Part shown: positions 25,201 to 37,659 of the stretch, in pieces
Layout of the letters: each line of letters starts with the position of its first letter
Position numbering within the stretch: position 1 is the first letter of the stretch
Assembly (NCBI GenBank): GCA_037576195.1
Contig: CM075102.1
Span: 31,864,745 to 31,928,744, forward strand
DNA length: 64,000 nt
DNA from: Phytoseiulus persimilis
Taxonomy: Eukaryota; Arthropoda; Arachnida; Mesostigmata; Phytoseiidae
Direction: 5' to 3'
Translations under genes and position numbers: made by a program
Notes under the pieces: generated by a model
What the model was told of the DNA's origin: nothing
The model's input: the letters and a program-made list of their open reading frames with translations, nothing else
The model's database searches: none

Positions 25201-26999
25201 AATGCATACTCGTGCCCCAGAGTGGCCATGACGAACGCGCATACAGTCATGCGATCTCATAGGTGTGAGGAAGAGTCTGGATTTGTCCGCGGCAGGGTTT
25301 TGCATCATAGAGCTTGCCTTCGACCCATTGGCGGTGTCGGCGGTCGATCGAGTAAGCCGGTCGACGAAAGACGGGGGACGAGTGTTGAGACGCGTGCGTT
25401 GTCGAACATAATGTCGACTCGAGCCCGAGTCCGGTCAAACTCAATGCCGCTTACCCAATCCGCTGGTGGATGGCTTGCTGATGAATAAATTGATGTATGG
25501 GTGGATGGATCGGCACGAATGGATGGATGAAAGACTGGTGGCTGGATGACTGCTCGTTACAAAAACTTGCTGAAAGTAGCCTTGCGAGAGGCGTATCTCA
25601 TTTGATCAGCAGATCGGGTGTCGGTCTGTCTTCGTCGCTTGCTCGCTCGCTCGCTTGTCTGCTCTTTCTACTTCCCTCTCAAGCTCACTGCAGAAGTTGG
25701 GAAGTTTGATCCGGCTGCAAACGGACGAGTATCATATGTTCTTTAGCGACAAACCAAAACGGTGACAAACTTTGCTCCAGCACGCACCGGAGCTCGCAAG
25801 GTAGTGAAACTCGGGACGGCGAAGCGGAGTACGAAGGCATTGGGAGCGAGAATCTTCGGAGAAGCTTCAGCATGCAGAATGCTCGCGCCTTGTTCGACTG
25901 ATGAACACATTCAATCTCGACATGGACTCAAAGGAGAACTTCTCCGACGGCGGACCGTCGGGTCTCGAGCAAAGGAGCCGACGGAAACGGATTCAGGAGA
26001 GTTGAATATGTTTTCCAGCTGCCTCCGACCGCCAGAAACCCACGAAAGTCATTCTGTGAAAGAGGGAGGTTTCCGGAATGCGTGGATATTCGCGGTTGGG
26101 GCAACGATATTCTGTGGTACTTCGTGCTCGTTGTGAAGAACTTCGGCCGTTTCGGAGGGATAAATCCCGAATCTGTCGTTGTCGCTGCTGTCGTCATCGC
26201 CGACTCTTCCTCTCCGTTGATCCGCGCTGCAATGATCCGAAACGACCCCCAAACCTCCCTCCCAACCCCTCCCGGCGAAACGACTAATCGCCGCCATCAT
26301 CATTGTCATCATCGCCATCACTTGGGCGGCAGTTGGCCGATGGATATACACAGCTCGGTACTGCTACTCTGAGAGCCGCCAAATCTGCCACTGGAACCGC
26401 CGCCGCTGCTGTGAAGGTAGCAAAGTGTTCGGATCGTGGAGGTGGGTTGTTGTAGTTGGCGTCGCTTTGGTCGTCGTCGTCATCATCATCATGGTCGCCG
26501 TCGTCAAATGAGCATCCGACATCACGAGGGACGGCTCCCATTGGTGCCCACCGGTAGGCGGTGCCAGTGGAGGACGGGGCGGTCCTTCCTCTCCGTTCCT
26601 TGAGCGTTCGAGCCCTGCACTGGCTCGCCCTCCCGGCCGCTCGATTGCGGCTCACACACTGACTCCGGATTACTTGTGAGCCAGCCAGTCATTCATTCCC
26701 GCTCACACTGGCAACAGAGAGCCTGACTACGGCGTCCGCAGACCAGTTGACTCGGTGGCAGACAGAAAGCCGGGCCACCTTACGGTTCCGACAGTCGACC
26801 AGGAGCGAATTCGACAAGCCAAGTGAGCGGCACGCGGCGAGCGTATCGGTCGCTCTTTAATTTCGAAGTCGAGCGCTCAGCCGCCGGGAACAGCCTGCCA
26901 GATTGAATCGGTAACTCTTCAGTTCGTGCGAGTTGTCTTCGTCGACCACTCTGTTCTGCCTCCCCCACCCTGGCCTCATCGGTGAAACGCAAAAATAAA
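22219..26999. other. Interval upstream of tailless, probably promoter and regulatory DNA
   Basis: Minus frames at 22864-23052, 23235-23444 and 23819-24292 and plus frames at 23190-23845 are open but unassigned, often both strands together. Simple sequence is frequent: TGGA-type repeats near 25495-25530, GCTC repeats near 25640, and GTC/ATC triplets near 26465-26500. Just upstream of the tailless start the DNA is CpG- and CAG-containing. Confidence 0.35.
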
Positions 27000-29900
27000 A
27001 TGTCTTCGTCGAGACTCATGTTCCAACCAACTGTGGTCGCCGCCATGGAGCGTAACAAGCCATCGCAACAACAGCAACAGCAACAACAGCAGCAGCAACA
27101 AACGACATCAAGTGAGTTGATCCGATCGGTGCTTATTACTACTCAGTATCCGTTCCGAGCCTCGATGAACCTCGAATTCGAAGACTCGATGAATCGAAAC
27201 GCGCTGCAAGCACCGCAACCGCCTGTCGGAGATTGCTCGTGCAAATCCCCTTTAAGACAAGCCGTCTCTGGGATCCAGTGAAGCTCCGTCGTTTGTGGAG
27301 ATATTATTACCCATGTGAAATGAGACCCGGTATCATGTTGACTGGAAAGCAGATGAGAAATCTCACAGTGAACACCGAGGCCTGCGGGTGACATCTTTTA
27401 GCCTATCAGAGAATCGGGCCCGCGACCTCGGTGACCGGTAACTCCAGATTCGGAAAAGCTCCGTAATAGGCCTTCTTTCGAGGTGTTTAGGGGCTTTAGA
27501 TCTCGAGGTAGGCCGCTGGAAGATTTCGGACATGTCGGAAGTTGGAATTTCGTGGGGCCGGCTCGCGCTGCTCTTCGTCATTGATTCACGTGTACATTCC
27601 TTTCCGGTGTCAATTTCGAGACTTATCACACCCCTATGAGTTTCAATATGAGGGCGCGAATGTGATGTGACGCGCGATTCCAAAGCTGTGAGTTATGCGC
27701 GGGAGTTGCCCGAGGGTCCACGGGATACTTGGCAGGCTGCTCCCGCCGCTGCACACGCTGATTCGTCAGTTCCATCGCTTTGGCAACGACTTCCGCTGAG
27801 ACTCCAGTTTAGGAGCTCGATTTCGAAACAGACTCGCTCTCTTGGAATAATCGGTGAATGAAGGCCTCCATTGTAGGTAGAGAGGGGGGCGGCGGTGGGC
27901 TGACTGGGCGGTGAGTCAAAGCGATGGCATTCGAATTAATAACTCATATGTACTCTTGATGTGATCATGATCAGAAAACACTCGCTCAGATCCTCGCGCC
28001 CTCGTCCGAAACTTGTCACTTGTACAGTCATCCTCAGATGTTATGCGATCCACGCCAGAAGTGTGAGCTTCCCTCAGCACTAGTTGGCCTCTGCTTTTCC
28101 GGCGGAGAGATTCTTTATTAACCTCCGCTCAGTCCTCACAATTTCGAACATTAATCCTGGATCCGAGTCATGTCATCATCGGGGGTTCTCTTCCCCTGCC
28201 GGAGGTTCTCAATCGTTTTCCCCTCCACGATAAGGATTTCTCAAAACCTGGTATATTCTTCTGTATTTACAAAAACGGCGAATGCAGTCCCACAATTGGA
28301 TGAAGTTAGAGATGTGCGATGCCCGGGAAGATGCGTAACAGGAGAAGCGCATATCTTTTGTGAGACCGAGTTGATCAGGCGCTGTCAACGCTTCCCGAAT
28401 GTTGACTGGTCTTCCGGTCAACTCGTGCTCCTCTTGTCCATGCAACCAATGCATTAGTCCCGGACGATTGCTTCAGAGGTTATGTTCGATGTTCAAAAGT
28501 ACCGGCTTCAGTCGCAACCGCTTGCGAGAGGTCGAGAGCTTTGGATATGCAACGAACTTATCGGCACTTCTGCGGTAACGCGGCACTATCGGACCGCCAA
28601 TCGGAAACTTTGTGAAATTCGTATTGTTGGAGATTTTGACCTATAATCATCAGCCCCATTCATGAAGACGAATGAGTGTCTCATCAAGAAAGAGCTCTAC
28701 TGATCGAGAACAACACATTTCCGACAAGAAACAGTACCAGTACGAGAACCAAAGATGAGCAAAATCATGCTAATGAATTCGACGATTCGACTAGGGAAAT
28801 CATCTATATAATTATATTTTGTATTCAGGAAAGGGAAATTTCATATTTCACTCTTCGGTTAGGAAATTACTCATGAAGCTCGAAGTTGGATCTACAAAAA
28901 CTAGGCAAGATGCAGTAAGACTCGAGCAAAACTAGCATGGATCTCATTCGGAATTGGATGCTGATTGACTCCAAACTCAGGTTTGGTCAGAAGACAGAAA
29001 GCCGAGTTGGGCGGCTTTTGGTCAGAGAGGTCAGGATTAGTCATTCCAAGCGGTGGTCACGTACAGAATCACTGCGAACAGCTAGCTCCCTGCCCTCATC
29101 CCACTCCCAGCGAACCCCGGTTGCCGACAAGGCCTAGCATGCTCAGCCCTGGTGTGTCCTCCGAATCCCAAAACGAGTCGAAAGCAAATTCCCACGGACC
29201 GCTCACGTTCGTTACGCTCGACGCACTCAACTCCGCCCGCCGCGCGGCTTCGCGCATCGCATTCAAAGTGATTTACGCTAATGAGTGATAAAATTGGCGC
29301 TATTCAGTATAATTCATAGATGATTACCCATTTGTGTGATTCCTATACGAACGAAATTGAGCCAAGATCAGACCCACATCCGTCCTTCCATTGTTTCGAA
29401 AATCGGAATTCCCGGCTTCAACCTCATAATCGCCCACTTGACGTCGTCTCGAGAATGAACTCGAATCATACGTGGTGGTTGGGACGAATCATTCGTGTTG
29501 TCTTCGACGTTTGGAGTCGGGTTGGAGAACTTGACTCGTTCCTCTGGAATGAGAGTCAGGCACGAGGCGCTCGAATTGGGGAAATCACACTCGCGAGTTA
29601 CGGAACGAGGATATTCTTCACATGCTCCAGTGACCATAGGAGCGAAATCGGTGCGAGCGTCACTGAATCGACCTGGGACATCGTGAATGTATTTACGCGG
29701 ATAGAGTAGAAGAGCCGTTACGCCCGTTGGGTCTGACGATGTCAACTACATTAACTCCTTTGATGTGCCGAAAATTTATGAACTCGTGACTTCGACTACG
29801 GCAGAGATCGGTTCCAATCGGGACGCTGAGATTCCCCGTTTTTCTCTCACGTTTTCTTTCTGTCGCTCTCCCTCCCAGCTCGGTTTCCAGTCTGCTCACT

Positions 29901-32900
29901 CACAAATGCATGCAATACAAACATAAGTCCGCATCCAATCAGGATTATCCACGTTCGGGCGAACACGTGGCCATCGTCTCGAGCGTGTTGTATGATTCGG
30001 CTCGGCTAGCAATGAGTGAACGAAGACATGAACGAAGTAGGAGAGATTCTGGTTGTGGGATTCTTTCTCAGTTCCCATCTCCATCAATGTCTTGAACGGA
30101 CTCAGGAGAGAGTGCGTCTTCGCCATGCAAAGCTCGGATGGGGCTGAGATTTTTGTCGTTTCACATTACGACATCGACTCGGTCTCGCTCGCTGTTCATG
30201 TGCATAGCGCCAGATGAAGCGTCGTTGGACCGGAGACACGGAGTTTTTTTTTCTTTCGGCTTGTCGCCAACATGTGGCATCAGCTCTGATCGAGTCACGT
30301 TTGCCTAAGGTTGACGTTTGTCATATAACGGAATCACGCCTCGCTAGTCTCAATTGTTGCTTGCTTTCTGCAGAGGGCCAATCTGTATCCCTCGACACAC
30401 TGATTGGGTGCCACAGTTCCGAATGTACGCGATTCCGACGTCGAACAAACAAACCGTAGCAGAAAGAATCAAGTCCGAGTCACGGCAACCCGTTCATCTG
30501 CCGCTCTGTGTCAATCGCCCTCGGAAGATCTCGGGGGGATCTCTGCAAGGGAAAACCAAGCTGAATAGCAGGACAGGCATTACGATGATGGGACCTCCGC
30601 GAGGATATTCACGAAGTCGTCAGGAATGGGCCTTCTCGGTTCCAGTTTGCGATTCCGTGTGAAACTGGTTCCCCGTTGAAGCGTCCATTGGTCGGTGTGG
30701 TTGGGAGAAACCGGATCGGGACCTGTACAGGCGAGCTGGGCGCGTGAAAATGTATGTGGAAGATCGGACGATCTCATGATATATTTTGTCATATACGCCA
30801 GTGACAGAAATCGAAAATCAAGTCTCCAAGTCGTTCACGAGCCACGCTCAGCTAGTTCTACATGTCACGGAAATCATAAGAACTCTCGGTTGCCTCCTCT
30901 GTTCAACACATTCCTATGACATGAGCTCCTCGTAGCGGAATCTCTCCTTTGGCTGCTGCAGATGAGCTCGATTCCGAAACGACTCGAGTCGAGAAGAGTA
31001 CATCGTCTCGTGGGTCATGGCAAGCGTTTGCGCACCGCAAAAATTCGTTGGGAAATCTTATAACGATGGTTCTCATTTCAGGTCGGATACTCTTGGACAT
31101 TCCGTGCAAAGTGTGCTTCGATCACTCTTCTGGGAAACACTACGGCATCTACGCATGTGACGGGTACGTGGAAGCGGGGAAGCAGCTCTTCAGCTTCGTG
31201 GGCTGCCAGTAGCAGAATATTGAGAGCAGCGAGAAATCAAGAAAGAGAGAAAGAACGGAGTGGGGAACGTCCTAAATACTTGCTCATACACAGACGCCCA
31301 GATATGTTGACGCCTCAGAGTCGCATTGTTCAATGAGGAACCGAGTACTCGATCCTCTCTAGGCAGTTTGAAGAGGTTGAACTTCTGTTGCGATAGCATT
31401 CGACTCGCTACAAAACAGGATTTCGCCAAGAACACTTCAAGTTTTTCTCTCGATAATAAGTGTCTGTAAGTGGGCTTTAGTCGCATGCATGCAGCCAGGC
31501 CGGTCGGCCGGCACCTCTGCAGACCAGCTATCCTAGTAGGCACCCTGGCTAAAAGAGCGTGCAGGCGTGCACGCAGCAAGCGCCATAGGTGCCTGATGGA
31601 ATCGTAGCTCGCGAAGCGCGGGTTAGATTCAATGCTGAGAGGCAGTCGTTTCCGAAGAACACCGTTTTGAAATACTCCCTCTTCAGATCCTCGACTGTAG
31701 TCTCCGAACTGGCTTTGCGCACTCGACAGGCTCCAAGCAAAGTGACCTTACCGTCACCAACGCTTCAGGCCTTATCCAATTCAGCAATCAACTGTTCTCT
31801 ATAGTATAGATTCGCTCCTCTCCCGCTGGCAATTGCAACTTTGGGACTACTTTTAGAGGAACGCCCTTTCCTGATCACATTCTCCGAGAAGCCCTACACT
31901 GTGGTGACTCCGTCGCATGCATTCGTATCCTGACGTTCAGTAGACCTCGATATTTCCCTGTTGTCGAGGGAAATTTCTGAGAGCTTCAGTCTGGAAACCG
32001 GGAGGAAAAGCTTCGAGAAGCACGAATCGATGAGCGCGAAGACGAACTCCGTGCGACGGCTCGTCTCACACTAAGCTGCACGCCGTCTCCAGTGACCGTG
32101 GCGAGATTGCTGTCAGTTGGTTGGAAAGAACAGTCCATTAGCGCCTTGTTGCTTGCCTGGCTGCCTAGCGAGCCAGTGGCTGGTGGCTTGCTCTTTATCC
32201 AAGGCGATCGAGCCTATTCAACTTCTCGCTGTAGCTTCTAAGTGCTGCGGCCATACAAAGCCTCCCAGCTGAAGACAGACCCCCTTCCGACCCTGGCCTT
32301 CACATCTCAATGTGCGAGGTAAGAGCTTGGCGGGAGGGGGAGACGGGGGGAGGCACGGGGAGCGAAGAAGTGAAAGAGATCTTTCAATCGAATGCTGGAG
32401 TTGTGTTTAATTCATGGCAGAGTCTCTCGGTGTCAGAGACGCGGACAATTCGAAGAGATATCCTGAGTGGCAGTTCCACGTCGCTGGCTCGTTCGCTCGT
32501 CGGTCGGTCGGTCGTTGTTCAAAAGGACAAGAAACTTCGACATTCAGCTGGAGAGAAAATCGAGTCCCTTTTGTGATAATAAGAGCGGGATGAGCAAAAG
32601 TGTTTGCTCTCCCTCCTCTCGGAGCGGCTTCCACTCCGCAGACGGTCAGAGCATCCGGAATCCTAGGCTGACAGAGCGTCCGGCGTTAGACCGTTATCCT
32701 CCGTTCACATGCCGCGCCCGACATAAAACCCGGGCGGCTCATCACGGTGATCGTCTCTTTGCGCCACTTTCGCTCTCTGTTCATCAAACCAATGCGTAGC
32801 GTTTGTTCGACTTGCTCCCTTTGGGAGGATGGATGGCAGATTCGGTGAGTGCTGAGGATCTGCACTTCAGCTTCCTGGTCGATGCTAACAAACGTTCCTC

Positions 32901-35900
32901 GATGTCGTTCGGAGTCAAAAATATTCCAACCATGACCAGCGGGTAGCGACTAAACGCCACTTAGACGAGGCCCTCCGCGAAACCCGTCCCCGACGAAACT
33001 GTATGCATAATAATGGCTAGGACTGATCCCCTTCAGCCACAGACAGAGAGCGCTGACATACTGTCGGTCGCGAGTAAACCATCGGTTAGATCGGGGAGTT
33101 AGATCCCCAAAACTGCAACATTCTCTTCTCGAGACGAGCTCCAGCCGAGAGCCTGCATCAGCGCCACATCAGCGCCGCATCTGCACAGCTCATGTGATCA
33201 AGCAGTTTCGAATCGATTTGGAGGATATTTCCATCCGGTTGCCGCTGAGTGCCCGACGCGACAACCCGTTTCGACGACTGTCTCCCTCTGACAAACTCAG
33301 ATGACTTCATCGGACGCAGGAGCGATATAAACTTACCCACATCGGGACTTCGGTATCCGCAACGCGCTCCGCATAAGCATCTCGGATCGACCGGCGCTTA
33401 TTATGCCTCTCCGAGAGAGGTATCGGGAAGCATTGTGATCGAGAAGTCCGGCAGCCACACAGTCAGGCGGAGCGGCAGTCAGAATCCGCGACACGAAGTC
33501 ACCCCGTAGCTTCGGAGTCGCTGTCGACAGAAGGCGCCCAACTCTGGCTGAAGTGCTTCGCTAGGAAGTCCTTCTACCCTGCTCATGGTCTCTCATCGCG
33601 TCTCCGCTGCTTTTTCTGTCTTTTGTCAACTGCAGAACTCAGAGGACCAGGTGTCGACAACGACGGTCGCTGAAGGGTTCAACACTTAAACCAACAGAGA
33701 GTCGGCGAGATTTGGTTCCTCTTGCGCCAGATCTTTGGCGGGTCGTGCAGCTATTCCCCGCTCCTGCACATGGGATAAATCTGGGTCATTTCTTTACAGA
33801 TGCGCAGGCTTCTTCAAGCGCTCCATCAGACGGAATAGACACTACATATGCAAAGGTCGCGGAACCCAGGCAAATCAGTGTCCGGTAGACAAGACTCACC
33901 GCAATCAATGCAGAGCATGCCGACTGAGGAAGTGCCTCGAGGCGGGCATGAATCGAGAGGCGGTTCAACACGAACGGTTAGCAAAATCGGATTCCAGCAC
34001 ATGTTCTTGCGCCATCCACGCGAAAATCGAGGAGGAATCGCGAGGAACCTCCCCGCCACGTAGGCTTGGTTCCGATATTATATATTCATCACTCATTTGC
34101 ATTATCAGAGGCCCGAGGAATTCGACTCTACGGCGACAAGCGGCCATGTATCTCAAGGAAGTCATGGCTGCGGAATACATGCCGCCCAACAGGAATGACG
34201 CCGCGATGTCGTCTCTGCCGCTGACTCTGCCCAAACAGGAACACTTATCGCCTGATGTCAAACCACCGTATGCCTCAGCGCCCCTCCCGCTGTTCATGCA
34301 GCTTGCGAGAGTGAGTATTATTGGCTAGCTTGGAAGTGTATGCTTTTCTGTCCCGTTCGGGCCAAGGCAGACTGTCGAAGCATTCGAGCGTTAAATGCTG
34401 CTGGTGAAGCCGGTGTTGCTGCCACCATTGCTTTCATCATCGAATAGAAAGCTTCCTGACTGCATTTTTGACTGCGACCTGTCTCTACGCTCGGTAAAGC
34501 CGAACGAATTTCGGAGCGGGCGCATGTGCAGAACCAAGATTCGCGTCCGATAGACCTTTGAGTGACTTAATACCTCGGAACATATCCGATGATCTTCGAA
34601 TGATACTCAAGCCTCCAACAGTTCCCATTGCAACTCTATCAGCAGTCATGCGTGCTCGGCATGCATCTGTTCGATGCGTCGAGTAAACTTCAGCTCCAGT
34701 GCACCGGAGACTCAGCGGAGGTCTTCAGCGTTTAGACTCATTGGACAGATGGCCTCCTTATCTCGTGGGCCGAAAGCCGCTTCGAGCAAATGACTCGAGA
34801 AACTTGTCAACGCCGCCATGAGCGCTGTAGATGATACTCGAGAGTGCTGAAAAAAAGCATCCAACTCCGGAATACCGTACCTCCAGCACGAAGCTTCCAC
34901 GGGGAAGCGTTTCGAGGTGTTCGAGCTCAATCTGATGTTTGCTCAAAATCAGTCATTGACGGTTCGGCCGCGGTGTGAGGTTCTAGGAAATAATTTGTTC
35001 GCTCGTTGAGCTCAAGGCGGACTTGGAGGCTCTTGAGCTCAAGGTGGGCATTATTCTGCCGTTTTTCATCCTCGCTCCTACCGACAGCCCGAATGCTTTG
35101 TACGAGCTGAGCTCTCTGTTCGCTATTTGACGCTTGAGGGGTGAGACTAGCCGGCCACAGAAGAGACAGCCAGTGAGTCGGTCTAACCGACTGGCCAGCA
35201 AGAGCATTCTCCAACATCTCCGCGATCTGTGTGGAGTGTTCAACAAAGGCTTTCTCAGTGACTGTCAGCATGCGATAATTTGCGCCGAAAAAAATCGACG
35301 GTCCGGCGACACGAGAACAGAAGGGAGGGTATGAAATCGTTTGGAAATCGTTTACCCTCGATGAACGAGCGATTCACCGATCAGGAGGAGAAACAATAGA
35401 TGCGCTCCTCGATTTTTTTTTTCTTCACGGGTACCCATTCCCGCAGAATCAGGGACGAAGTTCAAACAGAGGGAATCACATCAGAACGAGGGAAGAGAAA
35501 ACAGACAGTAGCGTCCAGTTCTGTGCCGGGTCCGCCTTACGCGCTCTAAAACGCCGGTCAAAGGTGCGCGCTCTCAATAATCGGAAGGGTGGAAGCCAGC
35601 TGCAAAAAGTCCTCGAGGGCTTTCACACGTCGGCGGCGAGCATCACAGTACGTTTACCAATCCAGCGGTGGTTCCAATCGTCCATCTATCCTTTAACAAT
35701 GAGAGCAAACGAGTATGCTCACAGCAGCAGTAAAGCGACCGCGATCAGAAAGATGTGTTGTTGTGACGACAGAAAAAGATTATCGAGGGCTCGAAGCGCT
35801 ATTCAAAAACCCACAAGAAAAGCATCCGTTCTTCTTGAAGTGACTGGGGTTGAGTCCGGCTGAGTCGCTCGCCAGGGCTATCTACAATCTGCGATCTCAC

Positions 35901-37101
35901 CTGAGACAGCGTTTGAGTAAACATTGCATACACACACTCATGCTGCACACATGAATGCATGCATATACGCATTCCTCAAGTTGGCTGAATTCTTTCTTAT
36001 TTCGTTAATTGTCCCCCCTTCTAAATTCCTGTCTCTTTGTTCCAATATCAGCTGCCTGCACCGATCTCGCTGCCAGTTATGACCCCCTCTCCTGTGATCC
36101 AGGCTAGTCAACCGGTGCTGACGGGTCTAGCCCTGTGTGAGCTCGCCGCTCAGGCTTTATTCCTGAACGTCAACTACCTAAAGACACTCACCCAGCTCAG
36201 CTCGCTGCCACTCTCGGATCAGGTAACTGACTTGGACTGTTATTAGGCGACTCATGAATTCCTCGTCGAGCCTGAGTTGACCTGATCGGAGCCTTGACGA
36301 TGTGATCCGCTCCTTGGACTTCGATGAATATCGCCGGATGATTGGTCACACAGCCGCTGAAAGTTGAATGCTCGTTGCAGCTATTTCTCCTCGAGTCGTC
36401 GTGGAGCGAATTGTTCATAATCACTGCCACCCAGATGGGCATATGCATACGGAGTGCTCTGATGCTCTTCCCTGATATAACCAAAGACAAATGGGGACCG
36501 ATGGAGATCAACGAAATCATTTCGGTTCAAACGCAATTGCAACAGCGAGTTCTCGATGACACGGAATGCCTTCTTCTGAAAACTGCGACTCTCTTCAGTC
36601 CACCGAACAGTGAGTATTCAGAGGCGATTTCCTTCTTATGCAGTGAACCCAAATATACTCGTATCATACATTCCCGGCTCCTTTCGAGATTTCTCGGAAA
36701 AAGAGGTTATCGCCAGTCCGGCAGGCAGTTTGCTTTCTCATCGAATTCTGATCTTTGAAATGAAAAATGCTGAAACATATGAGGAACTTTCAGCAAGTGT
36801 ACCAACACCAAGTTCGTCTCCGCCTTCAGCTCTTCGCGCCTCCCCACTCAGCGTTTCGACGAGGAGACTTCATGAGGTGCAAGCGGTGCAGCGCCATCTG
36901 GAGGATGTCAAACGAACGTTGCAATCCCACGATATTCGTACTTATCCAAATCAGATTCGGAGGGCGGACTCAGCGCTCGATATGATCCCGCTACTCCGAA
37001 CGGTGTCGCGAGAATTTATTCGGGACCTCTTCTTCCGGAAAACCATTGGAGACATGGCCGTTGAAAAGCTCCTCTGTGACATGTACAAAAGCGGCTTCTG
37101 A
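27000..37101 (+). CDS. tll: Tailless, NR2E1-type orphan nuclear receptor (426 aa, 7 exons)
   Basis: Model: 27000-27111, 31082-31163, 33800-33976, 34109-34310, 36052-36222, 36381-36609, 36794-37101; phases 1,2,2,0,0,1 all match. Exon 1 holds the ATG and a polyGln run. Exons 2-3 make the zinc-finger DNA-binding domain (about residues 46-111): [18 protein letters not shown], the tailless-type P-box CAGFFKRS, then [23 protein letters not shown] after AVQHER is the tailless C-terminal extension. Exons 5-7 form the ligand-binding-type domain, ending [15 protein letters not shown]. In insects Tailless is a transcriptional repressor for terminal and brain patterning. Intron 1 is 3.97 kb and intron 4 1.7 kb, unusually long here. 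Intron 3 (132 bp, weak GTTAGC donor) has no in-frame stop. The Ala in CAGFF and the GPRNS motif favour tll over the related dissatisfaction gene. Confidence 0.93.
27066..27101 (+). repeat. CAA/CAG run encoding 12 glutamines in tailless exon 1
   Basis: Twelve consecutive mixed CAA and CAG codons; mixed codons suggest the glutamine tract is kept at protein level rather than being only a fresh slippage expansion. Confidence 0.9.
29368..29745 (-). CDS. Candidate antisense ORF in tailless intron 1 (about 125 codons)
   Basis: Open minus frame bounded by TAG upstream, beginning with TTG rather than ATG and ending in TGA at 29368. It includes [18 protein letters not shown] and [15 protein letters not shown] and looks protein-like. 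The plus strand over the same bases has an ATG frame of 129 codons (29320-29709), so only one, or neither, is real. No family recognised. Confidence 0.22.
   Translation of the reverse strand: MTSSDPTGVTALLLYPRKYIHDVPGRFSDARTDFAPMVTGACEEYPRSVTRECDFPNSSASCLTLIPEERVKFSNPTPNVEDNTNDSSQPPRMIRVHSRDDVKWAIMRLKPGIPIFETMEGRMWV
34758..35271 (-). CDS. Candidate nested antisense gene in tailless intron 4
   Basis: The minus frame from ATG 35271 is open and extends upstream without stop to about 35375. It reads [20 protein letters not shown] at the start and later a charged helical stretch ending LELKSLQ. A phase-0 splice from GTCCGC (about 35022) to a CAG near 34933 joins it to a second frame, [20 protein letters not shown], ending in TAA at 34758. 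Without splicing the first frame stops at 34927. The donor is weak. No family recognised; it lies wholly inside tailless intron 4 on the opposite strand. Confidence 0.33.
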
Positions 37102-37542
37102 GAAAGTCTCTGCGAAAGGAACAAGCGAGCCGTAATGGAGGAACCCATGGAAAGATCATGTGGAGCGTCCACCAGGAACCGGTTCACGGCAAGATCCATA
37201 GGTCCTGAATTATTCCGACCATGCGGCAATGATGCAATAGGGGTAATATCTCAGAGACGTTACCAGATGGAAGAGATCTTGTCCAGTGGAGGAATGGAAG
37301 ATGAGGGGGATTCAAGCTTTCCCGGAAAGAAAGCGTCGGGCTTCGATATTGAGCCGACAGAGGCTACCTGGACGACGTCCAGGAAGCTCAAACCATTCGC
37401 CAAAGAGATGAACAGTACTGAATTGTCTGGAATGAATGACATTCCGAGAAAGTATGCTAGGCCGAAGCTCCCCTATTTGGATTTATTCACCGGTCCGCAG
37501 TTTCGAAGCTCTATGCCGAATTCAGTTTCACAGTGCCAATAA
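37102..37542 (+). other. In-frame open extension of 146 codons after the tailless stop
   Basis: After the TGA at 37099-37101 the same reading frame stays open to TAA at 37540-37542. An ATG at 37135 lies in that frame. The composition is protein-like (TEATWTTSRKLKPFAKEM) but shows no recognised domain. The poly(A) signal lies beyond it, so it would be part of the tailless mRNA. It may be 3' UTR, a second cistron or a readthrough extension. Confidence 0.5.
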
Positions 37543-37649
37543 TAGCTAGCGAAGGCATATCCGATGATTTATAGTGATTGTGTATACATGTATGTAAAGG
37601 TCGGCTCGTACTAGGAAGGAGGAGCCCGAATCTGCGCCTACGTAACGTT

Positions 37650-37655
37650 AATAAA
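37650..37655 (+). promoter_or_regulatory. Candidate poly(A) signal for tailless
   Basis: AATAAA about 550 bases downstream of the tailless stop; the nearest one seen on this strand after the coding region. Confidence 0.4.
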
Positions 37656-37659
37656 TTCA

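Noticed and set aside
26284-26655. Asp-rich minus ORF upstream of tailless
   Set aside because: Driven by a GTC/ATC triplet repeat; no start, signal or flanking exon.
27066-27101. CAG/CAA run as a CRISPR-like or pathogenic repeat
   Set aside because: It is a coding polyglutamine tract with no spacers; such tracts are common in developmental transcription factors.
37099-37101. Tailless TGA read as selenocysteine, given EEFSEC in the window
   Set aside because: Nuclear receptors are not selenoproteins, the family C-terminus is already complete at this point and I see no SECIS-like structure.
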